Notes under the pieces: generated by a model | Database searches by the model: none | Told to the model about the DNA's origin: nothing | Seen by the model: the letters and a program-made list of their open reading frames with translations, nothing else | Translations under genes and position numbers: made by a program | Source: JACCTU01 sp963788055 | GTDB lineage: Bacteria > Actinomycetota > Thermoleophilia > Gaiellales > Gaiellaceae | Length of the DNA stretch: 64,000 nt | Assembly: GCA_963788055.1 (NCBI GenBank) | Contig: CAWBFA010000001.1 | Location: 372,001-436,000 of the forward strand | Direction of reading: 5' to 3' | Part shown: positions 14,104-21,768 of the stretch, in pieces | How the letters are laid out: each line of letters begins with the position of its first letter | How positions within the stretch are numbered: the stretch's first letter is position 1

Positions 14104-14939
14104 ATGAGCGTTCTCACGAAGTTCGCTGAGCACGTCTACTGGATGCCGCCTGGCGCACCCGACCGGCCGTCGGTATGCGGTGTCGTCGGCGATCGGCGCA
14201 CGGTCATGCTGGACGCCGGATCGTCGTCGGCGCACACGCGCGCGTTCCTTGACGACCTCTTGACCGAGACCGGCACGCGGCCGAGCGCGGTCGTCTACAC
14301 ACACTCAGATTGGGATCACGTCCTCGGCGGGGCTGAGGTGGACGGACTCGTGATCGCCCATGCGCGGACGGCTGAGCAGTTGATCGAGTTGGCGGACAGA
14401 GATTGGAGCGACGAAGGACTCGACCGACGGGTCACCGCTGGCCTGTCATCGCCGCAGCATGCCGCGGACGTCAAGGCGGAGCTGCCCTCCCCGCGAGCGG
14501 TCGCAGTTGCTCCCGCCGACATCGTCTTCCAAGATGGAATCCAGATTGACCTCGGCAACGTGACGGTGCACGTCCGCCACGTCGGTGGCGACCACAGCGC
14601 CGAGTCAAGCGTGATGTACGTCGAGCCCGACGGGGTTCTCTTCCTCGGCGATTGCATGTCCCCGTCGCCGGAGGCACGCTGACCGCGGAGTCGGCGTTCC
14701 GCCTGCGCGACGTCATTCTCGGGATCGCGGCCGAGCACAACGTCGAGGGGCACCACGAGTCGGTCTCTTCGCGGAGCGACATGGAAGACTGGTTCGAGAA
14801 GATGCGGCTAGCCGAGGCTGCAGTACGCGAAGGAGCGGCAATCGCCGTGCCGGACGAGGACACCGAGTACTTCATTCAAGCGTTCAAGACATGCCGCAAC
14901 CAAGGGTTAGCGGTTAGGCACGTCCCAGAGGAGGGCTAA
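14104..14939 (+). pseudogene. MBL-fold metallohydrolase, frameshifted
   Basis: The first frame encodes a classical metallo-beta-lactamase fold: VGDRRTVMLDAGSSSAHTRA, the metal motif THSDWDHVLGG (THxDxDH), VHVRHVGGDHSAESSVMYVE and VLFLGDCMSPSP. After a shift near 14672 the second frame continues GGTLTAESAFRLRDVILG, NVEGHHESV, which supplies the late metal histidine, and FEKMRLAEAAVREG. Joined, it is ~277 residues and otherwise complete, so the break may be an indel error. ATG 14104 is the start; the stop lies 3 bases before copy K. Confidence 0.75.
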
Positions 14940-14942
14940 CTA

Positions 14943-14976
14943 GCCTGCGCGAGTGTGCGGGAATGTCGCTCGAGAT
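14943..14976 (+). repeat. 33-bp cassette repeat, copy K
   Basis: GCCTGCGCGAGTGTG followed by CGGGAATGTCGCTCGAGAT. It begins 3 bases after the MBL stop and ends 2 bases before the stop of the next, converging gene: the tightest joint in the array. Confidence 0.88.
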
Positions 14977-14978
14977 GA

Positions 14979-15617
14979 CTAGGTCAGCGCGCCGGCCCCA
15001 TGCGCGTCCAAGGCTCTGAACGCCTCGGGCTCGCCCGCTTGTCGCCGCGTGAGGATCGTACGTACGCAGGCTTCGACCGAACTCGACGCGGTGTCGACCT
15101 CGACGTCGTAGAAGGGCACATGAGCATGAACGGTCTCGGCGGAGGCTCGGGCGATTCCGGGAAAGCGATCGCCTCGCTCGCGCTCCCGACGTTCTAACTC
15201 TTCGAGTGGACACTGAAGGCCGACGAGGTATGCCGGCAGCGGCGCGAGACTCGCCGCCGCGCTCGGGATCATCCACGGCTCGGTCAAGAAGGCGTCGACG
15301 ACAAGGTTGTTGCCCCCATCGGCCAAAGCAGCGACCATCGGGAAGAAGCTCCGGAATGCCCTTCGACCATATTCGCCGTACTCGATTCGCACGAACTTCC
15401 AGTCGTCGTGGATGAACGCCGTTCCGAGGGCGAGCTTTGGAGGGACTGGCTCTCCGAGCTGCACGGGGCCGTTGTACCCAGCGTTTTCCATCAGCTCGAA
15501 GATGTAGTCCATCTCGACGTGCATGAACATCTCGTCGAGCGACTCTTGAAGCGCCCGCGCCAACGTCGCCTTACCGGAGCTTGAAGTCCCGTTCAACAAG
15601 ATGACGGTTCCCGTCAT
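14979..15617 (-). CDS. Chloramphenicol phosphotransferase-like P-loop kinase
   Basis: The product is 212 residues. TVILLNGTSSSGKATLARAL is a P-loop of the CPT family, followed by FMHVEMDYIFELM (a CPT-like acidic region), NNLVVDAFLTEPW, and YLVGLQCPLEELERRERERG, the family's lid/arginine region. Known members phosphorylate chloramphenicol or similar small molecules, but resistance cannot be inferred here. The residue after the P-loop lysine is alanine instead of serine or threonine, which could weaken Mg-ATP binding. ATG 15617 is used; the frame upstream reads into copy L. Confidence 0.72.
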   Translation of the reverse strand: MTGTVILLNGTSSSGKATLARALQESLDEMFMHVEMDYIFELMENAGYNGPVQLGEPVPPKLALGTAFIHDDWKFVRIEYGEYGRRAFRSFFPMVAALADGGNNLVVDAFLTEPWMIPSAAASLAPLPAYLVGLQCPLEELERRERERGDRFPGIARASAETVHAHVPFYDVEVDTASSSVEACVRTILTRRQAGEPEAFRALDAHGAGALT

Positions 15618-15670
15618 GGCCCAACGTTCGCCCGTACGAGCTAGTCGCCTGCTCTGCGGAGAGGACCGCC

Positions 15671-15701
15671 TGGTGGGCCAGTGTTCAGGAATGTCCCCTG
15701 A
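15671..15701 (+). repeat. 33-bp cassette repeat, copy L
   Basis: TGGTGGGCCAGTGTTC followed by AGGAATGTCCCCTGA, preceded by an extra GCC at 15668. It sits between divergent genes, the kinase and the cyclase/ATPase, so their promoters lie around it. Confidence 0.88.
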
Positions 15702-15773
15702 TCCGCCTCGGGGCGACGCTTCCAGAAGTCCGAAGTTCGCTGAGTTGTAGCGCGTGTCTTCGTAGCCGATCAT

Positions 15774-18368
15774 GTGGCCGTGGCGACTCAGCCCTCGGGG
15801 ACGGTCACGCTCCTGTTCAGCGACATCGAGGGGTCGACGCGGCTGCTGCAGCGGCTCGGAACGGAGCGTTTCGCCGAGGTGCTGGAGGACCACCGGCGGC
15901 TTCTCCGCGAAGTCTTCGCTCGGCACGACGGCTACGAGGTCGACAACGAAGGGGACGCGTTCTTCGTCACCTTCGCCCGCGCGGGGGATGGCGTCGCGGC
16001 CGCCGAGGAGGCGCAGCAGGCTCTCGACGCTGCCGCGCGGTCGGCGGAGGGTGTCGAGGTACGGGTGCGGATGGGCTTACACACGGGCGAGCCGCTGCTC
16101 GTGGGCGCGAAGTACGTCGGCCTGGATGTGCATCGGGCGGCACGGATCATGGCTGCCGGCCATGGAGGGCAGGTGCTGCTCTCGCAAGCGACACGCGCCC
16201 TGGTGGACGATGGGGCTCTCCGTGATCTCGGCGATCACCGGCTAAAGGATTTCGACCAGCTCGTGCGGCTGTTCCAGATCGGCGCCGGCGAATTCCCGCC
16301 GCTCAAGACGCTGAACAACACGAACCTGCCGGCGCCGGCATCGTCGTTCGTCGGTCGCGAGCGAGAGCTCGCCGAGGTCTCCTCGCTTCTACGTAACGGC
16401 GGCGGCCGCCTCGCTACCCTGACCGGCCCCGGCGGCTCCGGGAAGACGCGCCTTGCGCTCGAGGCTGCCGGCGACGTGGTCGGTGACTACCCGGACGGAG
16501 TCTTTTGGATCGGCCTTGCCAGCCTGCGCGAGCCGGGGCTCGTCGTCGAGACGATCGCACGGACGCTCGGCGCGAGGGGCGGTCTCGCTGAACAGATCGG
16601 CGACCGCACGCTGCTTCTACTGCTTGACAACTTCGAGCAGGTGATCGACGCGGCCGTCGAGCTCGCCCTGCTGCTGGGCGCGTGCCGCAATCTCCGCTTG
16701 CTGGTGACGAGCCGCGAGCTGCTGCGGCTGCAGGGCGAAGTCGAGTATCAGGTGCCGCCGCTTGCGCAGGAGGAGGCCGAGGATCTCTTCTGCGCCCGCT
16801 CGCGGCTTCCGCGCGACGACGAGATCGCGGATCTCTGTCGACGTCTCGACGATCTGCCGCTCGCGGTCGAGCTTGCTGCCGCTCGCACCGCCGTTCTTTC
16901 GCCGGCGCAGATCGGGGAGCGCCTCTCGCAGCGGCTCGACCTCTTCAGGGGCGGACGCGACATCGATCCTCGCCAGCAAACCCTCCGGGCGACGATCGAG
17001 TGGTCCTACGAGCTGCTCAGCGAACCGGAGCGTCAGCTGTTCGCCCGCCTGGCGGTCTTCGCGGGCGGCTGCACCTTCGAAGCCGCCGAAGAGGTCGTGG
17101 GCGCCGACGTCGACGGGCTGCAGTCGCTCGTCGAAAAGAGCCTCGTTCGGAGGACTGGTGGACGCTTCTGGATGCTGGAGACGATCGGCGAGCTGGCCCG
17201 TGAGCGCCTCGGGGCCTCAGGCGAGGCCGAGGCGATCGGACGCCGGCACGCCGATTACTTCCTGGACTTGGCCGAAGAGGCCGAGCACGCCCTCAAGGGC
17301 GCCGACCAGCCGTCCTGGCTACGACGGTTGGAGGACGATCACGACAACCTCCGCCGAAGCCTCGACTGGTTGTTCGACCACGGCGAGAACGAGCTCGCGG
17401 CGAGACTCGCGGGCACCCTGTGGCTGTTCTGGTACATGCACGGTCACGTCAGCGAGGCTCGCCGCTGGCTCCGGCGAGCGCTCGACGCATGCCCGGACGA
17501 GCCCTCGGAGTCACGCGCAAAGGTGCTCGACGGCGCCGGCTATCTCGCCAACGAGCAGGGAGACCGCGACGAGGCGATCAGCCTGCTCGAGGCAAGCCTC
17601 TCCGACGCGAAGCGGGTTGGAGCCACCTCGGCAGCGGCGATCGCCGCCGCTCACGTCTGCGGTGTCCTGACCTTCAGCGATGCACGCGCGGCAGTGGCCG
17701 CGGGCGAGGAGGCGGTCGCTCTCGCCCGCGAGGCGTCAGACCACTACGTGCTCGCGGTCGCGCTGAACAACCTCGGCGGGCCGACAATGGCGCTCGGAGA
17801 GAACGAGCAGGCGACCGCCTACTACGAAGAGAGCCTGGCACTGCGTCGCCGGATCGGCGATGTGTCGCGAATCTCGCTGTCGCTGTCCAACGTCGCAGAA
17901 ATGGCGCTCCTGAAGGGCGACATCGCTCGGGCGGCCGCCATGTGGGCGGAGGCGGCCGAGATCGCCACCGCGATCGGCGACAAACGGCATATCTCGATCG
18001 CACACGGCGGCCTCGCGTCGGTCGCCTACCGGGAGCGGCGTTGGGAGGAGGCGGACGCGCACGCGCGAGAAAGTCTGCGCCTCGCGCGGGAGCTCGGCAT
18101 GAAGCCCTTAGTGGTTGCGGAGATCCTCTGCCTGGCTGGCACCGCCGCCGCGAGAGGAGACCCGACGCGGGCAGCTCGCCTTGCCGCCGTGGCGGAGCTC
18201 CATCAGTCGCTCATCGGACCCGAAGAGGCCGTCTTCGCCGAACTCCATCGAGCGGACATCGAGCGCGCGAAGGCTGCCTGCGACCCGGAGACCTGGGAGC
18301 GAGCCTGGTCATCAGGAACGGCAATGAGCCTCGGCGAGGCCGCAACGTACGTGCTGTCCTCCTCCTGA
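15774..18368 (+). CDS. Class III cyclase-like domain / STAND (NB-ARC-like) ATPase / TPR regulator
   Basis: An 864-residue protein. Residues 1-165 are a class III cyclase domain (VTLLFSDIEGSTRLLQRL, DNEGDAFFVTF, VRMGLHTGEP, GLDVHRAARIMAAGHGG). Next comes a STAND-type ATPase with Walker A LTGPGGSGKTRLALEAA, Walker B TLLLLLDNFEQV and the DLPLAVELAAARTAVLSP segment known from AfsR/LuxR-like ATPases. TPR-like helices follow from about residue 480 to the end. The substrate-site Asn of true cyclases reads His (DVHRAAR), so it may be a sensor rather than an active cyclase. GTG 15774 is taken. It alone occupies the unit between copies L and M. Confidence 0.85.
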   Translation: MAVATQPSGTVTLLFSDIEGSTRLLQRLGTERFAEVLEDHRRLLREVFARHDGYEVDNEGDAFFVTFARAGDGVAAAEEAQQALDAAARSAEGVEVRVRMGLHTGEPLLVGAKYVGLDVHRAARIMAAGHGGQVLLSQATRALVDDGALRDLGDHRLKDFDQLVRLFQIGAGEFPPLKTLNNTNLPAPASSFVGRERELAEVSSLLRNGGGRLATLTGPGGSGKTRLALEAAGDVVGDYPDGVFWIGLASLREPGLVVETIARTLGARGGLAEQIGDRTLLLLLDNFEQVIDAAVELALLLGACRNLRLLVTSRELLRLQGEVEYQVPPLAQEEAEDLFCARSRLPRDDEIADLCRRLDDLPLAVELAAARTAVLSPAQIGERLSQRLDLFRGGRDIDPRQQTLRATIEWSYELLSEPERQLFARLAVFAGGCTFEAAEEVVGADVDGLQSLVEKSLVRRTGGRFWMLETIGELARERLGASGEAEAIGRRHADYFLDLAEEAEHALKGADQPSWLRRLEDDHDNLRRSLDWLFDHGENELAARLAGTLWLFWYMHGHVSEARRWLRRALDACPDEPSESRAKVLDGAGYLANEQGDRDEAISLLEASLSDAKRVGATSAAAIAAAHVCGVLTFSDARAAVAAGEEAVALAREASDHYVLAVALNNLGGPTMALGENEQATAYYEESLALRRRIGDVSRISLSLSNVAEMALLKGDIARAAAMWAEAAEIATAIGDKRHISIAHGGLASVAYRERRWEEADAHARESLRLARELGMKPLVVAEILCLAGTAAARGDPTRAARLAAVAELHQSLIGPEEAVFAELHRADIERAKAACDPETWERAWSSGTAMSLGEAATYVLSSS

Positions 18369-18407
18369 CCGCCTCTGCTGAAGCCGGAATCAAGAACGGC
18401 GAAGCTC

Positions 18408-18441
18408 GGCTGGGCCAGTGTTCTGGAATGACCCCCTGAGC
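18408..18441 (+). repeat. 33-bp cassette repeat, copy M
   Basis: GGCTGGGCCAGTGTTC followed by TGGAATGACCCCCTGAGC, with one extra C in the run. It lies 40 bases after the cyclase/ATPase stop. Confidence 0.88.
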
Positions 18442-18488
18442 GGCCCGCCATACTGGCGAGCCTGCAGGGAGACTACGGGGGTGGCCGG

Positions 18489-19010
18489 GTGGAGTCGGAG
18501 CAGGGCGGAATCGTTCTCCGGACAGGGCGACTGAGCCTCCTCCCCCTGACGGGGCTCGATGAAGCCGAGCATGCCCGTGCATCGAGGAACGCCGAGGACG
18601 CTTTGCGTGACACTCGCGCCGCCGAGCCGCAGTGGCAGGAGCACGGCTTCGGGCCGTGGGCAATCCGGGACAAGCGTGACGACAGCTTTCTCGGCTGCGC
18701 CGAGCTGCGGTTTGCCGGTGAGGGGATCGAGGGCATCGCGGCGGATGAAGTCGAGGCGGGCTGGTGGGTGACCGAGGAGCGGCGGAACGAAGGGATAGCG
18801 ACTGAGGCGATGGAAGCGGCGATCGATGATCTCTGGAGCCGCACCGACGTTCAGACGATTACGGCCTATATCGAGGACGGGCAGAACGAACCATCTCGCC
18901 GCGTGGCGGCCAAGCTCGGATTCGCCGTCCGCAGTACGGGACGGGGGCGGTCAGGCGAGCCGATGACGGTGTACACCCTTTGCAGAGACGACTGGCTTCG
19001 ACGACTCTGA
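18489..19010 (+). CDS. GNAT-family N-acetyltransferase (RimJ/RimL-like)
   Basis: A 173-residue protein. It opens IVLRTGRLSLLPLTGLDEAE, then has FLGCAELRFAGEGI, motif A in EAGWWVTEERRNEGIATEAM and motif B in YIEDGQNEPSRRVAAKLGF. It belongs to the same broad type as the gene at 9511 but has clearly diverged from it. GTG 18489 is the start. It is the last gene before tRNA-fMet, between copies M and N. Confidence 0.85.
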   Translation: MESEQGGIVLRTGRLSLLPLTGLDEAEHARASRNAEDALRDTRAAEPQWQEHGFGPWAIRDKRDDSFLGCAELRFAGEGIEGIAADEVEAGWWVTEERRNEGIATEAMEAAIDDLWSRTDVQTITAYIEDGQNEPSRRVAAKLGFAVRSTGRGRSGEPMTVYTLCRDDWLRRL

Positions 19011-19028
19011 AGCGTGCGTTGGAGACTG

Positions 19029-19058
19029 GCCTGGGCCAGAGTCCTCTCGCCTGACGGA
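19029..19058 (+). repeat. 33-bp cassette repeat, copy N (tRNA-adjacent variant)
   Basis: GCCTGGGCCAGAGTC then CTCTCGCCTGACGGA; partner of variant copy I. It is the last copy before the intact tRNA; none was seen in the 45 kb to the right. Confidence 0.72.
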
Positions 19059-19072
19059 GCGCGGAAGGCTCC

Positions 19073-19094
19073 GGGCAAAAGTTGGGCAAAAGTT
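19073..19094 (+). repeat. Tandem GGGCAAAAGTT pair beside intact tRNA-fMet
   Basis: Two exact head-to-tail copies, 30 bases left of the terminator hairpin, in the same arrangement as 12284-12305. Confidence 0.6.
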
Positions 19095-19123
19095 TTGACC
19101 GCGCATCCTGGCTCAGAGAACAG

Positions 19124-19147
19124 AAAGGCCCCGTTTCCGGGGCCTTT
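19124..19147 (-). terminator. Terminator of tRNA-fMet
   Basis: Stem AAAGGCCCCG / CGGGGCCTTT with loop TTTC lies directly downstream of the tRNA 3' end in its direction of transcription; the left arm ends in AAA, that is UUU in the minus-strand transcript. Confidence 0.75.
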
Positions 19148-19151
19148 CCAG

Positions 19152-19225
19152 TAGCGGGGGCAGGATTTGAACCTGCGACCTCCGGGTTATGAGCCCGGCG
19201 AGCTACCTGACTGCTCCACCCCGCG
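19152..19225 (-). tRNA. Initiator tRNA-fMet (anticodon CAT)
   Basis: 74 bases without an encoded CCA. The acceptor arm is CGCGGGG / CCCCGCT with a mismatched first pair; D stem GAGC/GCTC; anticodon stem CCGGG/CCCGG around CTCATAA; T arm GCAGG-TTCAAAT-CCTGC. The first-pair mismatch, three consecutive G:C pairs closing the anticodon stem and A11:T24 are the marks of bacterial initiator tRNA. Its 3' end faces the accessory island and is copied three times within it. Confidence 0.95.
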
Positions 19226-19250
19226 TCGCTAGCGGCATGATAGCAGCGGT

Positions 19251-19562
19251 TTGTCGCTCGTCACAGTCGCGCTCCTCGCTGGTTTTCTCGCGATAGCAGG
19301 GTCTTTGGCCCTCGTGGTCACACGCTCGCTGACGCTCTGGCGGACGAGCCGGGAGTTCCTCGGCGAGTTCGGGCGGACGACCGACGCGCTCTCGGTGTCG
19401 CTCGATCGCCTCGCCATGAACGAACCGCCGGACCTCGACCGGCTCGCGACTGCCACGGCGCGCCTCGAAGCATCGCGTGCGCGGCTCGGGATCCTCACCG
19501 GCGCGCTCGGGCGCGTGCGCGAGCAGTGGTCGGGGATCGTCGGCGTCTACCCGAAGAAGTAG
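19251..19562 (+). CDS. Small membrane-anchored protein
   Basis: The product is 103 residues: one N-terminal membrane segment (VTVALLAGFLAIAGSLALVV) followed by a helical charged domain (TSREFLGEFGRTTDALSVSL, ATARLEASRARLGILTGAL). No family recognised. The TTG at 19251 is the best start, though no clear ribosome-binding site is seen. Its stop overlaps the GTG start of the phosphatase gene by one base, so the two are probably co-transcribed. Confidence 0.6.
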   Translation: MSLVTVALLAGFLAIAGSLALVVTRSLTLWRTSREFLGEFGRTTDALSVSLDRLAMNEPPDLDRLATATARLEASRARLGILTGALGRVREQWSGIVGVYPKK

Positions 19563-20479
19563 TGCGCGTCGCAGCGATCGACCAGGGCACAAACACGACG
19601 CGGCTGCTCGTCGCGGACGTCGACGACGGTCAGCTGCGCGAGGTCGTCCGCCGCAGCGTGATCACCCGGCTCGGCGAAGGCGTGGACGAGCGCAGGCGTC
19701 TTCTCCCCCTCCCCATCGCGCGCGTCCGTAACTGCCTGACCGAGTACCGGCGCGAAGCCGACCGGCTCGGCGCCGAGCGCACGCTGCTCGTGGCGACGAG
19801 CGCGGTTCGCGACGCCGAGAACGGCGAAGCGTTCCTCGGTGAGATCGAGTGGTCGTACGGGTTCGTGACGCGACTGCTGAGCGGCGACGAAGAGGCCGAC
19901 CTCATGCTGCGCGGCGTCGGCACGATCGAACCGGGAACCCTCGTGCTCGACATCGGCGGCGGCTCGACCGAGCTCGTCACGCTCGACTCGCGCACGAGCA
20001 TCGACGTCGGCTCGGCTCGGCTCACCGAGCGCTTTCTGCACACGGATCCGCCGACCCGCGACGAGCTCGAGGCGTGTGCACAGTACGTCCGCTCACTTCT
20101 TCCCCAGCGCGACGTCACGCGCGCCATCGGCGTCGCCGGCACGATCACGACGCTGGCAGCACTCGACCTCGGTCTCGACGAGTACGACCGCGAGCGCGTG
20201 GACGGTCACCGGATCTCCCGCGAGGGCCTCGAGCGGCAATTGCAGCGGCTCGCTGCGCTGCCGCTCGCCGAGCGTCGCGAGGTCCCTGCGCTCGAGCCCG
20301 AACGCGCGCCGGTGATCGTCGCCGGCGCCTTGATCGCGCACGAGGTGCTCGCCGCATACGGCCTCGACGCGATCACGGTGAGCGTGCACGACATCCTCGA
20401 CGGGATCGCGCTCGCCGCCGCGGAGCTGCCGGAGCCGGCCGAAGGCGACGCGCCTCCGGGCGCCTACACCTGCTGCTAG
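19562..20479 (+). CDS. Ppx/GppA-family phosphatase (exopolyphosphatase-like)
   Basis: A 305-residue member of the ASKHA fold: phosphate-1 loop AAIDQGTNTTRLLVADV, TLLVATSAVRDAENG, the phosphate-2 loop VLDIGGGSTELV, and IGVAGTITTLAALDL. Relatives hydrolyse inorganic polyphosphate or the pppGpp gamma-phosphate. At ~305 residues it is the short, two-domain type without the C-terminal HD-like domain. GTG 19562 is chosen because the sequence directly begins RVAAIDQGT. Confidence 0.88.
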   Translation: MRVAAIDQGTNTTRLLVADVDDGQLREVVRRSVITRLGEGVDERRRLLPLPIARVRNCLTEYRREADRLGAERTLLVATSAVRDAENGEAFLGEIEWSYGFVTRLLSGDEEADLMLRGVGTIEPGTLVLDIGGGSTELVTLDSRTSIDVGSARLTERFLHTDPPTRDELEACAQYVRSLLPQRDVTRAIGVAGTITTLAALDLGLDEYDRERVDGHRISREGLERQLQRLAALPLAERREVPALEPERAPVIVAGALIAHEVLAAYGLDAITVSVHDILDGIALAAAELPEPAEGDAPPGAYTCC

Positions 20480-20541
20480 CTCCCGAGCCAGTCACTCCTC
20501 CGAGTGATACGAGGAACCACGCTTCGTGGCACGTTGAGGGG

Positions 20542-21369
20542 GTGACTGCGGCACATCTGCATCGGCGTGCGGTCCTGCTGGGTGCAACAGCAGCCTACGC
20601 CGTGACGTTTCTCGGTCTGCTCTTCGTGGAGTCGCCGGGCCTCGGCATCGGCCACTTCTTCTACCTGCCGATCGCGGTGGTCGCGATCGTCAGCGGCTCG
20701 CGCGGCGGCGCGACGGCGGGCGTCGTCGCGACGGCCCTCTACACCATCGCGGTCGTCGCGAACGCAAATCTCCCGACGCTCGACCTTCTGACGGTGAGCA
20801 CGCCGATCCGGCTCGTCACGTACGTGCTGACCGGCGCGCTCATCGGCTGGTTCGCCGAACAGAACCGCGAGCTGATCGACCGGCTGGAAGTGCTCGTGAC
20901 ACGCGACCGGCTGACCGGCCTGCCGAACGCCCGCGGGTTCGAGGTCGAGGTCGACAAGCGGTTCGCCGCTCAGGAGCCGTTCGCGATCTTGCTCGGGGAT
21001 CTCGACGGGCTCCGCGAGCTGAACTCGGAGGACGGACACGGCGAGGGCGACCTCGTGCTCGTGAAGCTCGCGGACACGCTCGGCCGAATGCTGGGGCCCG
21101 AGGAGCGGATCGCCAGAGTCGGCGGCGACGAGTTCGCCATCCTCGCGACCGTCCGCGGGAAGGATGCGGCCGGAGAGCGCGCGAACCGGCTCGAGCAACG
21201 GCTGACCGAGCACGGGCTCGCCGTCACGTTCGGCTGGGCGGCCTACCCCGACGAAGGGTCGAACGCATTGGGCCTGATCCGAATCGCCAACGAGCGCCTC
21301 TACGCGCGCAAGCTCGTCCGCGGCCGCCGCGCCGGCGCGCCGCAGTCGACCGACGCCGTCGCCGGCTAG
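20542..21369 (+). CDS. Membrane GGDEF protein (diguanylate cyclase)
   Basis: About 275 residues: an N-terminal membrane region (four helices, including VLLGATAAYAVTFLGLLFVE and FYLPIAVVAIVSGSRGG, like a DUF4118/MASE-type sensor), then a GGDEF domain with RDRLTGLPNARGFEVEVDKR, LLGDLDGLRELN and the intact active-site motif RVGGDEFAIL. The substrate-site residues and GGDEF are kept, so c-di-GMP synthesis is plausible. GTG 20542 follows GAGGGG. The stop overlaps the converging CBS gene. Confidence 0.85.
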   Translation: MTAAHLHRRAVLLGATAAYAVTFLGLLFVESPGLGIGHFFYLPIAVVAIVSGSRGGATAGVVATALYTIAVVANANLPTLDLLTVSTPIRLVTYVLTGALIGWFAEQNRELIDRLEVLVTRDRLTGLPNARGFEVEVDKRFAAQEPFAILLGDLDGLRELNSEDGHGEGDLVLVKLADTLGRMLGPEERIARVGGDEFAILATVRGKDAAGERANRLEQRLTEHGLAVTFGWAAYPDEGSNALGLIRIANERLYARKLVRGRRAGAPQSTDAVAG

Positions 21370-21768
21370 GACTCCTCTTCCGCTGGCGGCTCGTCTTCCG
21401 CGAGCCGACGCTGGACGACCGCGCGCGAGAGCACCCCGACAAGACGTCCGTTCTCGACGACCGGGCACGCGCTCGAAGTCGCGCTCCTCGAGCTCGCGAA
21501 AGGCCTCATCGAGCTCCGCGTCGGCATCGACGGTGAAGAGCGGCTCCTCCGCGATGTCGCGGAGCAGCGTCGCGCGCGGGTTCGATCCCGTCGCGACCAC
21601 CTCTCGCACGAGCGTCTTGCGCGTGACGATCCCGGTCAAGCGGCCGGCTTCGCAGACGAGCACGTTCCGCACCTCCGGCCGGTCGAAGAGCTGCCCGGCC
21701 TCCTGCGCGTTCGCAGAGCCCTCGAGCGCGGGCGGGTCGACGATCATTGCGTCGCGGACCTTGCTCAC
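21366..21768 (-). pseudogene. CBS-domain protein, frameshifted
   Basis: The main frame encodes a paired CBS domain: SKVRDAMIVDPPALEGSANA, EVRNVLVCEAGRLTGIVTRK and LFTVDADAELDEAFRELEER. After an extra G near 21465 the other frame completes the second CBS as VVENGRLVGVLSRAVVQRRL and ends PPAEEES at a stop at 21366. Joined, it is ~133 residues. GTG 21768 overlaps the stop of gdhA (GTGA), so it belongs to that operon and may bind a nucleotide to regulate it. The frameshift is probably an indel error. Confidence 0.72.

Larger units (their letters stand above)
616..19225. mobile_element. tRNA-fMet-associated accessory island / cassette-like array
   Basis: The stretch is bounded by a tRNA-fMet 3' fragment on the left and the intact tRNA-fMet on the right, with two more fragments inside (12363 and 13935). 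It carries 14 same-orientation copies of a ~33-bp repeat, paired GGGCAAAAGTT motifs next to tRNA copies, and a serine-recombinase remnant. Its genes are single, unrelated accessory functions. The true left boundary may lie outside the window, because gene 1-540 could also be part of it. No intact integrase is visible. The extent and mobility are inference. Confidence 0.6.

Noticed and set aside
2432..19058. Classical integron
   Set aside because: No intI-like tyrosine recombinase and no 57-141-base attC palindromes; the repeats are too short and have no long stem.
616..19225. Prophage
   Set aside because: No capsid, portal, terminase or tail genes are present.
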